Positions 60,311 through 64,000 of a DNA stretch of 64,000 nucleotides are shown here, piece after piece. The notes beneath the pieces were generated by a model. It was not told the origin of the DNA. It ran no database searches and saw only the letters and a list, made by a program, of their open reading frames with translations. The stretch is from Akebia trifoliata (lineage: Eukaryota; Streptophyta; Magnoliopsida; Ranunculales; Lardizabalaceae). The stretch is taken from contig CM030706.1 of the NCBI GenBank assembly GCA_017979445.1, positions 5,435,595-5,499,594 on the forward strand, written 5' to 3'. The translations under genes and the position numbers were made by a program. Numbering within the stretch: the stretch's first letter is position 1; each line of letters begins with the position of its first letter.

Positions 60311-61388
60311 TAAGGGGGTGTTTGTTTATCACTGATTTCAGCACTTAATGCTGAATGCAATTCAGCTTCAGCAATCAGCACGTTTGTTTACTCCACATTT
60401 TCAGCATTTATTGCTGAAAAATAAGTGAAAAGCATTAAGTGAAGTTGGATCACTTAATTTTTTTGCTGAAGCGATAAACACTGGTCTTTTTCAACACAGA
60501 CAAGTATACCCTTATACTTGAAATGATATTACCTCTTATGTCCTATGGATAATGCTATAAGCACCCCACAAATTAACAAGGCAACCCATACCAATATTAT
60601 CTCTCTTATTTTCTCTCTCATCTACGTATTTAAATAATATTAATTCAAATTAAATAATAATATTAATTCAAATAAAAATAATATATTAATTCAAATTAAA
60701 TAATAATATTAATTCAAATAAAAATAATAATATTAATTCAAATAAAAATAATAATATTAATTCAAATTAAATAATATAATTTAAATTAAAAAAATAATAT
60801 TAATTCAAATTAAAGAGAGAAAATTTTGACCCTTAAAGGGTTAAAATTTTCTCTCTCCTCCACACATTTAAATAATATTAAATATTAAATATTTCGAAAA
60901 AATAAAAGAGGAGAGAGAAATTTCCTTTTTCCTTTTTATTTTTTTGGAATATTTAATATTTAACGAAATATTTATATTTAATATTCTCTTTCTTTAATTT
61001 GAATTAATATTATTTTTTAATTGAATTAAAATTTTTTAAAATTTACTTTTTAAATGATGTGGAGGAGAGAGAATTTGTTCGGCTAGATTCCCAAAACGAA
61101 TTTCATTAAATTTAGTATTTTTTTAATAAATAATTTTTATTTTTGAATTTTATTAATAATTTCTCCTTAAACATACAATTGTTGAAAATGGTAATATAGT
61201 AAATTTACTAATTTTCAGTATTAAGTAACAAACAAATTTATGTGATTACAACGCTTAATTTAAATCAGTTCAGTACAATTCAGATCGGTAAACAAACAAT
61301 AATTTCAGCACTTAAATTCAGCGCTTATACAGTTTCAGCAATTATAAGCATTCAGCACTTATTTATTCAGTTTAATAAACAGCACCTA
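60311..61388. mobile_element. Inverted-end element upstream of the second HIPL gene
   Basis: The left end is AGGGGGTGTTTGTTTATCACTG followed by TTCAGCACTTAATGCTGAATGC. The right end is the inverse of TAGGTGCTGTTTATTAAACTG, with AGTGCTGAATGC. Subterminal CAGC/GCTG motifs are abundant. Terminal GGTGTTTGTTT is common in plant hAT-type elements. No transposase is present. The sequences on either side align with the continuous upstream region of the first HIPL gene (about 50545-50640). Confidence 0.7.
60630..60815. repeat. AT-rich minisatellite
   Basis: TTAATTCAAATTAAATAATAATA-type units repeat about seven times inside the inverted-end element, with an inverse piece near 61000-61030. Confidence 0.75.
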
Positions 61389-61909
61389 AAGCTATCTTTA
61401 TTTCTTCTAGAAGAATTCCCTCATCACCATTGCCCCACTGTTACAACTTTCTTTGTTTTTGACCGTTTATCTAATAATGGGTCTTTAAAATTAATTTGTG
61501 TTTCCCACTTTTTTGGTGTCAGCTTTCAGACCCCCAAAACAAGACCAATAAATAAATGTTTGCGGATTAACTTTAGGAAAAATCTATCTAACTTGGGATT
61601 TTTTGGGTGCAGCTTTACACCTTCTCTTCTGTCAATTAATGCAATTTCTCTGCTCTATCTACCCCACACCATTGACTTGACTTTGAGAGAGAGAAAGGGA
61701 AAATATAAAACTGTTTAGGAAAGATGGTGGTGTTTAATGGCAGAAAATTTTAAGCCCAGAAAACATTTTTGTCTGTAATGGATCTTATCTTGTTGTTGTA
61801 GTAGTTAATTGGATGTTATGGGAAAGAAATAGTTCAGTCTTATTAAAATATCTCTTGAAGAAAATATAGGAAAAAGGGTTTTTAGTGTTGTTTCTCTTTG
61901 TCTAGAGAG

Positions 61910-64000
61910 ATGGGTTGTGGTGGTATTGGTGGTGTTGCCATTACCCTCCTTTTTTGGCACCTGGTGCTGCTTCCTTATCTTTCTTCTTCACTTCCCTTGT
62001 GTACCAACTCAAGTGGGTCTTTCTCTTTCTGTCTCTTTTATTGGTTTTTTTCTTTGATTTTTGGTATTTGTAAATTATTTGCAATTCTTCTTTTTTGGTT
62101 TCACCACCTTTTCTTTGATTTCATTTTTTCTATTTTTGTGTATGTATGGGTGTGATTATTTATTTATTTTTGCAATTCTTTTGCTTAATTTATAAATTAT
62201 TTTTTGTTTCAATGAAATAGGGGCACCCTTTAACTCAAAGACTCCATTGAACTTCTGTTCTTACAATGGGAGTGTTTGCTGTGACTCCACAGAAGATTTA
62301 AAATTACAGAAGCAATTTCAATTGATGAATGTCTCTGATCCTGCTTGTGCTTCTATTCTGAAATCCATCCTTTGCGCGGTAAGACTTGTCTCCCCAATAA
62401 TCATGAACAAAACCGCCTATAATTTTTTTAAAATTTTAATTCTCCATTAATTGATTAATAGTATTTTGATAGCATGTTTTCCCTACATGAATTGGAAATT
62501 TATGTTATCTTATATGGAGTCAGTTTGCATTTATCCATTGAAACATTTGGTGGGATTTTTCAAAATCAAATAGAACCCAAGTGACATAAACAAATGCCAA
62601 TTACCCCAATCAAGTATTTGGTTTTGTTTCGATATGCCATTTATCCATTGAACTACATTCTTATTTGCTACTTTTTTTTTGTTTTTTATTTAATGGTTTG
62701 TAGAGATGCGATCAATTCTCAGCAGAGCTATTTACCATTAAATCATCACTTAGGACAGTTCCTGTTCTGTGCAACTCCACTGTTTCAGTGAACTCGAGCA
62801 ATGACTTTTGTGCGAAAGTTTGGGATGCATGCCAAGACGTATCGGTATTGAATTCCCCGTTCGCCCCTAATTTGCAAGGGAGGGGTGGTGTGCCAGTTAA
62901 TTCCTCTCTATCAAGATTGACTGACCTTTGGCAATCAAAAACTGTTTTCTGTGAAGCATTTGGTGGATCTTCTTTTGATGGATTAGTATGTTTTGATGGA
63001 GAGCGAGTTTCACTAAATAGCACCGAAACTCCACATCCCCCAAATGGTCTCTGCCTCGAGAAAATTGGTAATGGATCTTACCTTAATATGGTTGCTCATC
63101 CCGATGGGTCCAATCGGGTCTTCTTATCCAACCAAAAAGGACAAATATGGTTGGTAAATGTCCCCGAAGAGAGATCGGGAGGAACATTGGGTCTCGATGA
63201 TTCCAATGCCTTCCTAGATTTAACTGATGAAGTGCTTTTCGATACCACGTTTGGGATGATGGGAATGGCGTTTCATCCAAATTTTGCGCAGAATGGCCGC
63301 TTCTTTGTTTCAATTAATTGCGATAAAGTCCGATCGGGACAATGTTCTGGAAAATGTTCTTGTAATTCAGATACGAATTGTGATCCTTCAAAGCTTGGTA
63401 ATGATAATGGGGTCCAACCGTGCCAATATCATAGTGTTATTGCGGAGTATAGCGCTAATGGTACCACAACACAAGATTCCTTGGTACACATCGATACACT
63501 ATTCCATGGAATATCTGTGACAATTTTCATTAATGGATTTAAATTTAATTCTTCCGTGATCTGTTTTTCTTTTTTTTTCTCAGCAAAAAAGTGCCAATCC
63601 ATCAGAGGTGAGAAGGATATTTACAATGGGTCTACCATTTACAGGTCATCATGCAGGACAGATTCTCTTCGGACCTAAAGATGGGTATTTATATTTTATG
63701 ATGGGAGATGGTGGAAGCAAAGGCGATCCTTTTAATTTTTCCCAAAACAAGAAATCCTTTCTTGGAAAGATTTTGAGGTTAGACATCGACAACATACCAA
63801 GTGAGTCTTAGGACAGAACCCTCTGCATCATGGGGTGGGTTTATTCTTATTCTTGTTGCCAAGTTTACTCAGATGCCGAGTTATGCATATTGATAAGTGT
63901 TGAGTGTATATTTTCCTATGTCATACCCCAGTTAAGCCCTGAGACCCTCTTATATTCATAGTTCTCCACCTCTCCAACATATCGGTCTTTCAGAGTAGTT
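61910..64000 (+). CDS. HIPL1: HIPL1-like protein, second tandem copy (3' end outside the window)
   Basis: Four exons are visible: 61910-62012, 62221-62378, 62704-63483 and 63584-63800. They encode 419 residues plus one base before intron 4 (donor GTGAGT). The gene then runs off the window, so the remaining propeller and C-terminus are not seen. The signal peptide (about 1-27), the Cys-rich domain and the start of the GSDH propeller match the first copy closely. Exon 3 is six codons shorter. No stop or frameshift appears. ATG 61910 was chosen because it aligns with the first copy. The tandem arrangement and shared upstream sequence show a local duplication. Confidence 0.9.
63886..64000 (-). 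repeat. Dispersed repeat in intron 4 of the second HIPL gene
   Basis: The reverse complement matches 53301-53420, with GGAGAACTATGAATATAAGAGGG and AAAATATACACTCAACA. It continues past the window edge. Confidence 0.75.

Larger units (their letters stand above)
58598..61909. other. Spacer between the two HIPL genes
   Basis: It contains a possible polyadenylation signal for the first gene (AATAAA at 58830), the relic HIPL last exon with its MITE (58885-59575), a 1.1-kb inverted-end element (60311-61388) and the upstream region of the second HIPL gene (from about 61390). 59580-60220 is AT-rich and unassigned. Confidence 0.6.

Noticed and set aside
61242..61718. 158-residue frame upstream of the second HIPL gene
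   Set aside because: It spans the right end of a transposon and the promoter region. The composition is non-coding and the paralogous region has no equivalent frame.
1..64000. tRNA, rRNA, snoRNA or microRNA genes
   Set aside because: No sequence with a convincing tRNA arm pattern or other conserved RNA was recognised by eye. The hairpins seen are MITEs. A covariance-model search would be needed to exclude small RNAs.

Overview
The window is nuclear DNA from a flowering plant. Every coding gene is split by AT-rich spliceosomal introns, the proteins are plant families (DUF627/DUF629/UCH-related proteins, an LRK10L-type receptor kinase, HIPL1-type secreted proteins, a WBP11-type splicing factor), and the spacers are full of small inverted-repeat transposons, LINE 3' tails and LTR remnants. 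The species cannot be named from the sequence. There are no operons, CRISPR arrays or convincing RNA genes.

Layout. (1) 1-2044: spacer with MITE-like repeats. (2) 2045-9557 and 12626-20916: two copies of a tandem segmental duplication, each carrying a ubiquitin-carboxyl-terminal-hydrolase-related gene. The second copy (13110-19875, 12 exons, 1379 aa) reads through without a break. The first (2696-9143) keeps its N-terminal half open but has lost the peptidase half through deletions, stops and frameshifts. Between them are a hAT-type element with an 8-bp target duplication and a Mutator-type element with a perfect 9-bp target duplication. (3) 20917-29935: long gene-free spacer with several foldback elements, including one built of four alternating copies of one motif. 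(4) 29936-31831, minus strand: single-exon LRK10L-like receptor kinase. (5) 32957-35512: a decayed Ty3/gypsy-type LTR-gag-LTR-gag-LTR array. (6) 36673-46130: nine-exon WBP11-like gene (543 aa) whose introns hold LINE tails and MITEs. (7) 46131-50949: spacer with a LINE tail. (8) 50950-58597: seven-exon HIPL1-like gene (704 aa). After it come a relic of a further HIPL last exon split by a MITE (about 58885-59575) and a second HIPL gene (61910 onward) that runs off the window after four exons.

The genes do not form a pathway. The common theme is tandem duplication followed by unequal decay, with transposons inserted after the duplications so that the paralogous copy often supplies the empty site. 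I found no evidence for a new multi-gene system. The most informative observations are the opposite losses in the two UCH-related paralogues, a GC-AG intron retained in both, the tandem three-LTR array, the solo LTR with a paralogous empty site, and the four-arm foldback element. Exon boundaries were inferred by eye from GT/GC-AG sites, reading-frame continuity and agreement between paralogues, not from transcripts.
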